A program made the translations under genes and the position numbers. Under the pieces are notes generated by a model. It did no database searches. It saw nothing but the letters and a program-made list of their open reading frames with translations, and had not been told where the DNA came from. Source: a virus. From it: a stretch of DNA of 64,000 nucleotides. Location of the stretch: the IMG/VR virus record IMGVR_UViG_3300044984_002503, positions 1 to 64,000 of that record; one strand, written 5' to 3'. Shown one piece after another: positions 55,253 through 63,645 of the stretch (its first letter is position 1; every line of letters begins with the position of its first letter).

Positions 55253-57007
55253 ATGAGTGAAGCAAGTTTAGAGTCTAAGGCGATGACCTTATTGGAGACT
55301 TACGAAGGGGGAAATAATTATCTTATTGAACTTAAAAGAAAATCTCAAATAAATAGAAGATTTTATCCAACAAGAAGTCAGGCAGAATACATAATTAATA
55401 ACCATGACAAACAACCAAAGGTTGCAAAAAAATGGGTAATACTTGATGCCTATTTTGCACAAAAATTGGCGGATGATAAACTTATGACTGAAATACCTGA
55501 AAGGGTGTGGGTTGAAAAGTTATTGGCAGACAAAGAAAAAGCGTTTCACATTTGGGGTAGAATAACAGAGACACAAGAATTTCATGATTTTTGGTTACCA
55601 AAAGCGGCAATCATTAAAGATAATACGGTAAAAAATGTTGTTATAAATTACGACAAATATTCTCACCGTCCACCACTTGACCATCAAAAAGAATCAATCC
55701 AAAAATTAGTAGAAAACAAAAAGTTTATTCTTGCCGATGATATGGGATTGGGTAAAACAACCTCAACAATCATTGCCGCATTAGAATCAGGTTCTAAAAA
55801 AGTTTTAATTATTTGTCCCGCAACTTTAAAGATTAACTGGAAAAGAGAGATAGAAAATTATTCAGATAAATCTATCTACATCTCAGAAGGTAAAAATTTT
55901 AATGGTGATGCGGATTTTGTCATTATTAATTACGATATTATTAAAAACTTTCACACCACAAAAAAGAAAGAAAACTCCCAAATTCTTGATTCTAATTTTG
56001 ATTTAGTAATTGTTGATGAAGCCCACTACATTAAAAACGCCACCGCCCAAAGAACAAAATTAATCAATGACCTTGTTAAAAAAGTAGACCGACTTTGGTT
56101 ATTAACAGGTACCCCAATGACATCAAGACCAATGGATTATTTTAATCTATTAAGTTTAGTTGATTCCCCCGTTGCAAAGAATTGGATGGCATACGCTATT
56201 AGATATTGTCAAGGTTATCAATTTAATGCTGGCGGTAGAAAAATATGGAATGTAACAGGAGCATCCAATCTTGAAGAATTAAGAGACCGAACTGCGGGTC
56301 TTACATTAAGACGACTCAAAGAAAATGTCCTTAACCTTCCCGACAAAATTATCACACCTGTATATCTTAGGTTAAAATCTAAAATGTATGAAGCAATTAT
56401 GGGTGAGTATTATGATTGGTATGATAAAAACCCCGAAGAGTCAAAATCACTTACGGTTCAATTTACTAAATTAACAAAAATACGACAAGTTATTGCTGAT
56501 GAAAAAATCACCCAAACAATAGAACTTGCCGAGAACATTATTGAACAAGGTAAAAAAGTTATTATCTTCTGTAATTTTACTGATTCATTAGAAAAAATAA
56601 CAGAACATTTTGGAAAAATGGCTGTTAAACTTAATGGGACAATGTCTAAAACAGAAAAACAATATAGTGTTGACCAATTCCAAGAGAATGATAAAATAAA
56701 AGTATTTGTGGGTAATATTAAAGCTGCTGGTGTTGGTATTACATTAACCGCCGCCGAAGCGGTAATCTTTAATGATTTATCGTTTCTTCCTTCAGACCAC
56801 GCTCAAGCTGAAGATAGAAGTTATAGATACGGTCAAAAAAATAATGTATTAGTTTATTACCCAATATTTGAAAATACAATTGAAGGAATTATCTATGACA
56901 TACTCAATAACAAGAAACAAGTCATTGCAACTGTGATGGGTGATAATCAAAATACCGCAGATGCTGCCGAAGAAATTTTGAAACGAATTAACCAAATGCG
57001 TAATTAA
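55253..57007 (+). CDS. SNF2-family DNA-dependent ATPase/helicase
   Basis: This is a 584-aa protein. A variable N-terminal region of ~140 residues precedes a two-lobed helicase core. Motif I is DDMGLGKTT at ~161-169, Ia is ICPATLKINW, II is VDEAHYIKN at ~254, and III is LLTGTPM at ~285. Lobe 2 has VIIFCNFTDSL, KAAGVGITLT, and motif VI QAEDRSYRYGQ at ~520. The DEAH box and the ...R.YR.GQ ending place it with SNF2 enzymes such as SMARCAL1/RapA-like translocases rather than UvsW. The start codon follows the SET stop directly. It probably moves along duplex DNA and may remodel forks or remove bound proteins. Confidence 0.88.
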   Translation: MSEASLESKAMTLLETYEGGNNYLIELKRKSQINRRFYPTRSQAEYIINNHDKQPKVAKKWVILDAYFAQKLADDKLMTEIPERVWVEKLLADKEKAFHIWGRITETQEFHDFWLPKAAIIKDNTVKNVVINYDKYSHRPPLDHQKESIQKLVENKKFILADDMGLGKTTSTIIAALESGSKKVLIICPATLKINWKREIENYSDKSIYISEGKNFNGDADFVIINYDIIKNFHTTKKKENSQILDSNFDLVIVDEAHYIKNATAQRTKLINDLVKKVDRLWLLTGTPMTSRPMDYFNLLSLVDSPVAKNWMAYAIRYCQGYQFNAGGRKIWNVTGASNLEELRDRTAGLTLRRLKENVLNLPDKIITPVYLRLKSKMYEAIMGEYYDWYDKNPEESKSLTVQFTKLTKIRQVIADEKITQTIELAENIIEQGKKVIIFCNFTDSLEKITEHFGKMAVKLNGTMSKTEKQYSVDQFQENDKIKVFVGNIKAAGVGITLTAAEAVIFNDLSFLPSDHAQAEDRSYRYGQKNNVLVYYPIFENTIEGIIYDILNNKKQVIATVMGDNQNTADAAEEILKRINQMRN

Positions 57008-57017
57008 ATAAAAACTG

Positions 57018-57030
57018 GATTATTTATATG
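57018..57030 (+). promoter_or_regulatory. Candidate promoter box (TATTTAT) ahead of the SOD-fusion gene
   Basis: The plus strand reads GGATTATTTATAT, ending 19 bases before the SOD-fusion start. It matches the TATTTAT element seen on the minus strand, but in plus-strand sense. Confidence 0.4.
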
Positions 57031-57049
57031 TAATGAATAATCTAATTAT

Positions 57050-58588
57050 ATGAAAAAAATAGAAGAGAAAATTCAACAACTCGAAACACAAATACTTGAA
57101 AACCACATCACCAAAGAAAAAGAGTTATTGATTACCGAAATGAAAAAAATAGGAATAGAAAAATTACCATACTCCTATTCAGCCCTCAAACAGTTTATTG
57201 ACCCCGAAACAATGAACTTCCACTACAACAAACATTACAAAGGGTATGTAGATAAACTAAACGATGCTTTATCCAAGAAAAAATACGGGGACTTAGAGTT
57301 AGAACAAATTATTAAAACAATAGGTCGTTTTGATAAAACAATTAGAAATAATGCCGGTGGAGCCTTTAACCACGCATTATTTTGGAACATGTTAACCCCG
57401 ACCCCTAAGAAATTAGAAGGGGAACTTTTAAAAAAAATAACAAAACAATTTGGAAGTTTTATCTCTTTCAAAAAACAATTTGATACTGTTGCTAAAGATA
57501 GATTCGGTTCAGGTTGGGTATGGTTAGTACTCACAGCTAAAAACACATTAAAGATTATGTCAACTCCAAATCAAGATAATCCTTTAATGAATGTTATTGA
57601 AGGTGGTGGATTTCCACTTTTAGGGTTAGACCTATGGGAACACGCTTATTATCTAAAGTATAGAAACAAAAGAGATGAATATATTGTAAACTTTTGGAAA
57701 GTTGTAAATTGGGATTTTGTTTCTAAATTATATGAAATGAAAACAGAAACAAAACTAATGGAATCTGTTAAACTTGAGAAATTAATAACCGAATCTAAAG
57801 AGGCAAAATTCTGTGATGCCAAAGAAGTTCAATTCTACAGAGAACTTATCAACAATACAAAAATTAAGAAAATTTATCAAGACGGAGTAACTGACTCACT
57901 AAAACAAGTATTCCATCAATTTTGGGTTGAGAGTACTGATAAAGAAATGTCAGGGTTTTACGGATTAGAGTCTAAAGAAGGAAGGTCAATCCTTAATAAT
58001 TTAAACACAAACTTCAACACATTTTGTTTGTTAACCCGAGCAATCAATATTCAAATTGAGAAATTAGGTAAACCCGAAAAGAAATTTGATTTTTCTAAAA
58101 AAGAAAACAGAACAATTACAGAAATTAACCGATTGGTTAAAGCGTTAAATCATTTTAAAACAAAAATATTCACAAAAAATAACGAAGAATTTATTAATAT
58201 CATCAAAGTATTAAAAAAACTATGGGATAGAGGACAAAAGTCTGAAGATGAGGTATTAGATAAATTCCAAAAATATTTTGGAGATTCTGCAAAACTTGAA
58301 AAACTTGGGGGTCATGGTCAAAAAATAGACGCATTTAAAGGGGAAGATTTGGCAATCACTTTAAATGGTAAAAGATATAGAACACAAGTTAAACCATATT
58401 CCTCAATCACAAAAGAAAACAACACAATTACGGTTAAAGATACTGGTAATGTTCAACCATATAGTGTAGATTGGATGATATTTATTAATACAAAAACAAA
58501 TAAAATTTTGATTTTTGATAATAAACCAATAAAAAACCATAACCAATATGTGTTTAATGATTCATCATTAATTCACGAAATAGAATAA
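57050..58588 (+). CDS. Mn-type superoxide dismutase fused to a C-terminal putative nuclease-like domain
   Basis: This is a 512-aa protein. Residues 1-38 form a helical lead. Residues 39-~210 are a complete Fe/Mn-SOD with ligands H58 (in FHYNKH), H108 (in NNAGGAFNHALFW), D194 and H198 (in GLDLWEHAYY). G104 and Q175 (in NQDNP) follow the Mn-SOD pattern rather than the Fe-SOD pattern. Residues ~215-512 are not SOD. They are mainly helical, and at ~420-450 they contain GGHGQKIDAFKGEDLAI then YRTQVKPY, a D...(Q)xK arrangement resembling PD-(D/E)XK nucleases. SODs are normally ~200 aa, so the fusion is unusual. It lies between the SNF2 and gp13-like genes. The SOD should turn superoxide into hydrogen peroxide and oxygen; a nuclease activity is conjectural. 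Confidence 0.85.
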   Translation: MKKIEEKIQQLETQILENHITKEKELLITEMKKIGIEKLPYSYSALKQFIDPETMNFHYNKHYKGYVDKLNDALSKKKYGDLELEQIIKTIGRFDKTIRNNAGGAFNHALFWNMLTPTPKKLEGELLKKITKQFGSFISFKKQFDTVAKDRFGSGWVWLVLTAKNTLKIMSTPNQDNPLMNVIEGGGFPLLGLDLWEHAYYLKYRNKRDEYIVNFWKVVNWDFVSKLYEMKTETKLMESVKLEKLITESKEAKFCDAKEVQFYRELINNTKIKKIYQDGVTDSLKQVFHQFWVESTDKEMSGFYGLESKEGRSILNNLNTNFNTFCLLTRAINIQIEKLGKPEKKFDFSKKENRTITEINRLVKALNHFKTKIFTKNNEEFINIIKVLKKLWDRGQKSEDEVLDKFQKYFGDSAKLEKLGGHGQKIDAFKGEDLAITLNGKRYRTQVKPYSSITKENNTITVKDTGNVQPYSVDWMIFINTKTNKILIFDNKPIKNHNQYVFNDSSLIHEIE

Positions 58589-58592
58589 CTAA

Positions 58593-58601
58593 TATATTTA
58601 T
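58593..58601 (+). promoter_or_regulatory. TATTTAT element next to the gp13-like start
   Basis: The plus strand reads TATATTTAT ending only four bases before the ATG. This is too close for a normal -10 box with a leader, so it is an outlier of the motif set, perhaps part of an AT-rich translation start. Confidence 0.3.
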
Positions 58602-58605
58602 TGAC

Positions 58606-59730
58606 ATGGCAGTAATACCGGAACCAGAAAGAAGTAAAATTTATACAAGAATTAAACATCAGTTAGGTGCACCACTAAGAAGTGTTGAACTTGAAGATGA
58701 GATGATGGATTCATTAATGGAGTTAGCCCTTGGGGATTACGAAGAGTATATTCTTCAATGGTTAATTGATTCACAATGGGTTAATCTTGTGAATTTAAAC
58801 ATGAACGAAAGGTCAGTTGCAAGAGCCTTAGTCACAAGAACTATGGATTTTGAACAACAGTTCAGTTATGCTTATTCTAAAATTGTTGGTCTTCAAACTG
58901 AAGGTCCTTGGGTTTTAAAGAAAGATTATTTTGTTCTTGAAAAGAATGTTCAAACATACGAAATTCCCGCAGGTAGAGAGGTTAACGAATTACTATGGTT
59001 TAGTGACCAACCTTGGACCGCCTTTGGAATAGGTGGTATGGGTGGTGGTTTTGGTGGTATCGGTTTAGGTGCCGACCAAGCAGGATTTGCTCAAATGGGT
59101 AATCAAGGTTCTTATTTTATGATGTCAGGTTTTGATTATTTAATTAGAATGCAAGAAGCAAATATTCTTAATAGAATATTAGGTGGTTCAATGACATATA
59201 GAATAACAGGATTACCTGATGGTAAAAAGTTAATTCACTTAATGAATACCCCTGGTGGTAAATTTAATTGGTCAAGTTATAGTCAATACGTGGGTAAAGC
59301 CGTATGGTATTGGTACTATGATGTTGAACCTGATAGTAGAGCCGATTGTTTAAAAAATAATCCTGATATTATTAAATTACCAACAGATGTACCTATTGAA
59401 GAATTATCTTGGGAAGACTTAAATGTCCCTGGTCAACAATGGGTGAGAAGATGGTTTACAGCATATTGTAAAGAAACTTTGGCGAGAGTTAGAGGTAAAT
59501 ATAGTGGGAACTTAAAGACACCTGATTCTGAAATTGTAATGGATTACCAAAGTTTACTAACCGAGGCCAAAGATGAAAAATCTAAATTAATAGAAGAATT
59601 AACAGGGGCTGAAGGATGGTTAACAAGAATGAGACCCGATAAAGTAATGGAAAGAGAAGCGTTAATCGCAGAAAACTTAAACAAACAAATGAAGTTTAGA
59701 GCAATGCCTCGTCAAATATATGTAATTTAA
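58606..59730 (+). CDS. 13: Neck/head completion protein, T4 gp13-like
   Basis: This is a 374-aa protein. The start MAVIPEPERSKIYTRIKHQL and the helical SVELEDEMMDSLMELALGDYEEY are followed by beta-rich sequence and a glycine-rich insert (GGMGGGFGGIGLG at ~145). The C-terminal WVRRWFTAYCKETLARVRGKY, then SEIVMDYQSLLTEAKDEKSKL pattern is typical of gp13-type neck proteins of T4-like phages. In T4, gp13 and gp14 form the neck that closes the head and receives the tail. It is on the plus strand, unlike the other neck genes here. Confidence 0.7.
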   Translation: MAVIPEPERSKIYTRIKHQLGAPLRSVELEDEMMDSLMELALGDYEEYILQWLIDSQWVNLVNLNMNERSVARALVTRTMDFEQQFSYAYSKIVGLQTEGPWVLKKDYFVLEKNVQTYEIPAGREVNELLWFSDQPWTAFGIGGMGGGFGGIGLGADQAGFAQMGNQGSYFMMSGFDYLIRMQEANILNRILGGSMTYRITGLPDGKKLIHLMNTPGGKFNWSSYSQYVGKAVWYWYYDVEPDSRADCLKNNPDIIKLPTDVPIEELSWEDLNVPGQQWVRRWFTAYCKETLARVRGKYSGNLKTPDSEIVMDYQSLLTEAKDEKSKLIEELTGAEGWLTRMRPDKVMEREALIAENLNKQMKFRAMPRQIYVI

Positions 59731-59734
59731 ATTT

Positions 59735-60070
59735 ATGGCAATTATAAAAACAATACCCTCAAGAAAAATCATTAATGGTTTAGTTATAGACACATCAGAA
59801 ATCTCAATAGTTTCTGAAACAAATTACCAAACCAATGGTGAATCTTGTATAGTTGTTAGGGGAGTTTCCGACTCAACAGTTATTTTAGACTCAAAAACAA
59901 CAGACCATGTTGTAGTAAAATCAATGACAAGACTTACAATCATACCTGACACCGGTAAAATTGATGAGGACTATGATGAAGTAGTCGCAGAAAGATATGC
60001 TTGTATTGAATTTAGGTTTGTTGGTGGTAATTGGTATATTTTAAGTTCAGACGGTTTGAAGCAATCCTAA
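59735..60070 (+). CDS. Small beta-rich protein, unknown family
   Basis: This 111-aa protein is almost all predicted beta strand (SEISIVSETNYQ, ESCIVVRGVSDSTVIL, HVVVKSMTRLTII). It follows the gp13-like gene by four bases, suggesting a particle component such as a decoration or fibre-like protein. Its 3' end overlaps the end of the convergent DNA polymerase gene by 24 bases. No motif is recognised. Confidence 0.55.
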   Translation: MAIIKTIPSRKIINGLVIDTSEISIVSETNYQTNGESCIVVRGVSDSTVILDSKTTDHVVVKSMTRLTIIPDTGKIDEDYDEVVAERYACIEFRFVGGNWYILSSDGLKQS

Positions 60071-62842
60071 TTTTTCTTCCCAATTTTCTTCTGCCATTTC
60101 ATACATATAATCAGAATTAAGACCTCTTTTTTCCCAATAAGATAATTCACCATCTGATAATGTCATAACTTCTTCCAAACTATCTTGGTCCCCATTACCT
60201 AATGGATAACCATTGATTAATTCACATTGTGCCGTTGTAAAAATACCTCTTTCCTCAGGGGTATTAACAATTAACCCATTTCTAACTTCATCTTTAAAAA
60301 CAACCATTAAAGGTTGAAGTTTTTTATTGAATGTTGCAACTGCTCGTGGTACATTATAGTCGCCTGTCAAATCAGGATTATTATCTAAAATGTCTTTATC
60401 TAACATATAACAATTAATCATTACACCATCACTGATTGATTTTGATTTCGGGTCATTAAACAAGTTAAAAGCGTTTGCATCTTTGATTTGTTTTACCGTC
60501 ATCTTTTGCACATCTCCTTGTGATGATTTGGTTCCATTATTAACATACATAATAACATCACCTAAACTTACATTTAGACTATTTTGTAATGCCAATTCCA
60601 TATGAGCCATTCTACTCATACTATTACCTGCTTTAGTTTTTGTTGTTAACCTTTTTTTATAATCATCAAGACTTAACTTAACTCTAGCTCTTTGTGCAAT
60701 TTTAGACAATGGAATTTTTTTATCATAAATGGTTTGAAGATACTCGTAGTAATATTCAACAAATGCTTTACCATCACCTTCCAATAACATTTTAATACCT
60801 TTATCCAAAAACGCCTCAATGTACAATGGTAATTTTTTAGATTTAATACTATTACCTGTTAATTTAATCTTACCCTTGGCATCCATAACCGCATAGTTTT
60901 TACGAGCCAAATTAATGGTTGACGGCCAAACACCATCAGTATCAAGAGCCATCTCACCTCTCATAAAAATATCATTATACTCCGCAACATCAGCTTCGGG
61001 TCCATAATACTCTTTACCCTCTTCAACTTTCCAATTCAATCCACGACCAACATAAACTCGGTCTTTTGCATCATCAGGTGTTGAAAAGTTAACACCGTCT
61101 GTATCCATAACCAATGGTACATATCCTTTGGTCATAAAGAATTTAATCATCTGACGAAGATATTGTCTACCCGTACAAGTAATCTGTTCTCCCATGTACA
61201 TATCACCCCAAGCATAAACCTGAGGGGCAGACAAGGCACCAAACATAGAGTTAATAAAAATCTTAATTGGTAATTGTTTATTACCATACGATTCAGATTT
61301 ATTACGGTCAATGTTATAATATTCTTCAGCAAGTTGTTTGTACTTAATACGAGTATTACGGAAATAACTTAACATCCCTTTCATAGCTCCCGTCACATCA
61401 CAATCAGGAAATACATCATGTACCAACTGAATAGAAGGATATAGGGACGAGAAATCCAGTTTAAGTACATTCTTACTATAACCAACCTTAAGTAGTCTAG
61501 AAAGACCTCCTACGAAGTCAGTCTTTGATTCTTTGGCAGGGATTGCAAGTCCATGTTTGTAAGACCATGCTAACATTAACATTTTCCACAATGTTGCGGT
61601 ACCCATTGTTGAAACCCTTTCATATGTTGTTGGAATCATTGCAGCCAACAAGAATGAACCTTGGTTGAACTCTTGGTCAACTTTAAGGGTTTCATCTAAG
61701 TCATCGTCAAGATACATCTCAACTAACTTATCTCCTGTTATTTTATTGTAGATATCACTTCGTTTCTCACAAACCGCATCAATTTTAGAATCAATACCAA
61801 CTTTTTTATACTTACCATTTTGAATGTTTAACCAAAAGTCTTCTTTCTTTGTATAGAATGGACCAATATTTAAATGGTCAATATACACACGGTCAGGTGC
61901 TTCCGCATTAATGTATTGGGTAATGTATTTCAAACCAGCAGCTTTGATACTTGAGTTAATTGCTTGCGCTCTACGAACAGCATGAATTATATCAATAACA
62001 TTGTAACCCCAAATAGAAGTTTGAGTATAAGACTCAACCTCATTGGCGAGTTTTAACATACTATCTTTTCTTGTAAATGAATGGTCGGGATGCAATGATT
62101 TACAAATTTTCTTTGGGTCAATATTTAAAATCTTACATCTTTCAAATATCCAATGCCAGTCAAAGTTTGCAGAATTATAACCACCAATAATACTTGGTTT
62201 AAGTTCGTTAATTACTTTGAAAAATTCAATGATGGCATTTCTCTCTTCAGATTCATCCACACATTCAATAACTCTATGGTAACCTTTATTGGTTTTAATT
62301 CCAATCATGAAGATACGACCATCTTGAGGTTCAAGAGCAGTCGTCTCCAAGTCATATACCATTCGGGTAACTTCTTCGTAATTCTCAAATCCTTTGAATA
62401 ATCTTTTTTCTTTGGATATTAAATATTGTTCTACAGGAGGTAGAATTATTACTTTGTCTTTGGTTTTATCTCCCCATGGGTCACATCCGCCTTCTCTAAA
62501 GAATTGGATAAGTTCTCTATAACCTTTAAGTGATTTAACCATGAAAGTCATACCCTTTTGTAATCTTTCATTACCGTGGGTTTCTAATTTTTCAATCATA
62601 ATACCATGTTTGGTCATGGCTTCTTTTTGAGCTGCTTTGGAACCTTTGTAAAAATTAATTTGACGTAAGTCACCTACCCAAGCAAATGGGGTAAATGTAT
62701 CTTTACGGATTTCTTTTCCTTTACCAGGAATCTCTTTAATTTTGTAGATGCAGTTCTCACGATAGTCGTACTCAATGGCAACTATAAATTCTTCTGGGTC
62801 GTTTCCATGTAGGAACGACTCAATGTATTGGTCTGTAAACAT
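60047..62842 (-). CDS. 43: Family B DNA polymerase, T4 gp43-like
   Basis: This 931-aa protein is close to T4 gp43 (898 aa). The exonuclease motifs are intact: Exo I YDLETT at ~163, Exo II GYNSANFDWHWI at ~220. The polymerase motifs are A LDFSSLYPSIQ at ~459, B KIFINSMFGALSAP at ~525, and C VMDTDGVNF at ~579. Motif C is DTDG; T4 and most family B enzymes have DTDS or DTDT. The second metal-binding Asp is kept, so activity is expected. No intein is present. It is transcribed from a host-type promoter in the 313-base upstream gap. Its 3' end overlaps the convergent 111-aa gene. Confidence 0.95.
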   Translation of the reverse strand: MFTDQYIESFLHGNDPEEFIVAIEYDYRENCIYKIKEIPGKGKEIRKDTFTPFAWVGDLRQINFYKGSKAAQKEAMTKHGIMIEKLETHGNERLQKGMTFMVKSLKGYRELIQFFREGGCDPWGDKTKDKVIILPPVEQYLISKEKRLFKGFENYEEVTRMVYDLETTALEPQDGRIFMIGIKTNKGYHRVIECVDESEERNAIIEFFKVINELKPSIIGGYNSANFDWHWIFERCKILNIDPKKICKSLHPDHSFTRKDSMLKLANEVESYTQTSIWGYNVIDIIHAVRRAQAINSSIKAAGLKYITQYINAEAPDRVYIDHLNIGPFYTKKEDFWLNIQNGKYKKVGIDSKIDAVCEKRSDIYNKITGDKLVEMYLDDDLDETLKVDQEFNQGSFLLAAMIPTTYERVSTMGTATLWKMLMLAWSYKHGLAIPAKESKTDFVGGLSRLLKVGYSKNVLKLDFSSLYPSIQLVHDVFPDCDVTGAMKGMLSYFRNTRIKYKQLAEEYYNIDRNKSESYGNKQLPIKIFINSMFGALSAPQVYAWGDMYMGEQITCTGRQYLRQMIKFFMTKGYVPLVMDTDGVNFSTPDDAKDRVYVGRGLNWKVEEGKEYYGPEADVAEYNDIFMRGEMALDTDGVWPSTINLARKNYAVMDAKGKIKLTGNSIKSKKLPLYIEAFLDKGIKMLLEGDGKAFVEYYYEYLQTIYDKKIPLSKIAQRARVKLSLDDYKKRLTTKTKAGNSMSRMAHMELALQNSLNVSLGDVIMYVNNGTKSSQGDVQKMTVKQIKDANAFNLFNDPKSKSISDGVMINCYMLDKDILDNNPDLTGDYNVPRAVATFNKKLQPLMVVFKDEVRNGLIVNTPEERGIFTTAQCELINGYPLGNGDQDSLEEVMTLSDGELSYWEKRGLNSDYMYEMAEENWEEKLGLLQTV

Positions 62843-62906
62843 ATTTTGTGTAGGAGTGGTTTATTGGCAATCACGTCATTGTGAAGTTCACCTTACTCAT
62901 TGTATA

Positions 62907-62937
62907 CAAATATAGAAAATTAAAATGGTTAGTCAAA
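62907..62937 (-). promoter_or_regulatory. Host-type (Bacteroidota) promoter for DNA polymerase
   Basis: The minus strand reads TTTG-N19-TATATTTG, an exact match to the Bacteroidota vegetative consensus TTTG/TAnnTTTG with normal spacing. It lies 64 bases before the polymerase start and just downstream of a terminator, so it should start a new early transcript. Confidence 0.8.
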
Positions 62938-62950
62938 TTCTATTAACTAA

Positions 62951-62975
62951 AAAACCCAACACTTTTATGTTGGGT
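62951..62975 (-). terminator. Rho-independent terminator after the 37-aa gene
   Basis: An 8-bp stem ACCCAACA/TGTTGGGT with a 6-base loop is followed on the minus strand by TTTTTT. It starts six bases after the stop codon of the 37-aa ORF. Confidence 0.9.
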
Positions 62976-62981
62976 CATTCA

Positions 62982-63095
62982 TTAATATTTGTTGATGTTG
63001 TGTTTTGGTTTTCTATTGTAAGTTTTTTTACTTTTTTGAATTGATGGTCTTGAAGCTGCCCATATTTCTTGCATTGTGAAAGTTACTGTTGTCAT
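62982..63095 (-). CDS. 37-aa basic peptide gene with own promoter and terminator
   Basis: This ATG-to-TAA frame on the minus strand encodes MTTVTFTMQEIWAASRPSIQ followed by a Lys/Arg/Asn/His-rich tail (KSKKTYNRKPKHNINKY). The N-terminal half is hydrophobic/amphipathic and the C-terminal half strongly basic. The gene lies between a host-type promoter (63133-63162) and a strong terminator (62951-62975), so it forms a complete mini-unit. This is typical of early host-takeover peptides, but no function is known. The size is below usual gene-finding limits. Confidence 0.55.
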   Translation of the reverse strand: MTTVTFTMQEIWAASRPSIQKSKKTYNRKPKHNINKY

Positions 63096-63132
63096 GATTT
63101 CTGTGGGTGTTAGGGGTTGTTGTTATTGAGTA

Positions 63133-63162
63133 CAAAGATAGTAAACTATTTTAAACCTACAA
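63133..63162 (-). promoter_or_regulatory. Host-type promoter for the 37-aa gene
   Basis: The minus strand reads TTG-N19-TATCTTTG, matching the flavobacterial consensus TTG/TAnnTTTG. Its -33 part overlaps the end of the upstream 161-aa gene. It is 37 bases before the small ORF. Confidence 0.65.
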
Positions 63163-63642
63163 CATAAATCTTGGACTATTTTTAGTTTTTCCAAAAGTTT
63201 TTAGGTAATCACCATATTCTGAAAATACGGAAGTAACTATTGTATAGTTTATTAAGTCTTCCGTGAATAACAAAAATTCAATAAAATTCATATATTGAGG
63301 TAAATTTAATTCATCACCAACTTCTTTTATAAAAACCACTGAATTTTTGGGATTATTTAAATTTGACATCCTTTTTTTAATAATATAAAAATCATTAATA
63401 AATACATTTTTAATTAACCTGTTTGGAACGCCAACTCTATCATAAAATTTAGGATTGTTTAAAAAATTATCCTCATATATTTCAACAATATCTTCAAGAG
63501 ATTTACTTCCTTGTCTATCTTTCCACTGATGTTTACTGGCATTAAGTGTTATCAAATAACCATCAGTTACAAATTTAGTAACAGGAATAGTAGTACCTAC
63601 TTCCTCTAAAATTATCTTTGTTAATAAATTAGTTAGTTTCAT
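63157..63642 (-). CDS. Unknown protein, 161 aa
   Basis: This mixed alpha/beta protein begins MKLTNLLTKIILEE, a hydrophobic helix with I-L-E near the start, similar in style to the N-termini of the small neck proteins. No catalytic motif is seen. It follows the right-edge gene by three bases, so the two probably share a transcript. Its end carries the promoter of the 37-aa gene. Confidence 0.5.
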   Translation of the reverse strand: MKLTNLLTKIILEEVGTTIPVTKFVTDGYLITLNASKHQWKDRQGSKSLEDIVEIYEDNFLNNPKFYDRVGVPNRLIKNVFINDFYIIKKRMSNLNNPKNSVVFIKEVGDELNLPQYMNFIEFLLFTEDLINYTIVTSVFSEYGDYLKTFGKTKNSPRFML

Positions 63643-63645
63643 AAG

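Larger units (their letters stand above)
62843..63156. other. 313-base gap containing polymerase promoter, terminator and a 37-aa gene
   Basis: This is the longest interval without a sizeable gene. From left to right it holds a 5' leader of ~64 bases, the DNA polymerase promoter (62907-62937), a terminator (62951-62975), a 37-aa ORF (62982-63095), and part of that ORF's promoter (63133-63162). All elements read on the minus strand. Confidence 0.75.

Noticed and set aside
57235-57546. 103-aa open frame antisense to the SOD domain
   Set aside because: It lies wholly within a well-supported coding region with intact SOD ligands on the other strand.
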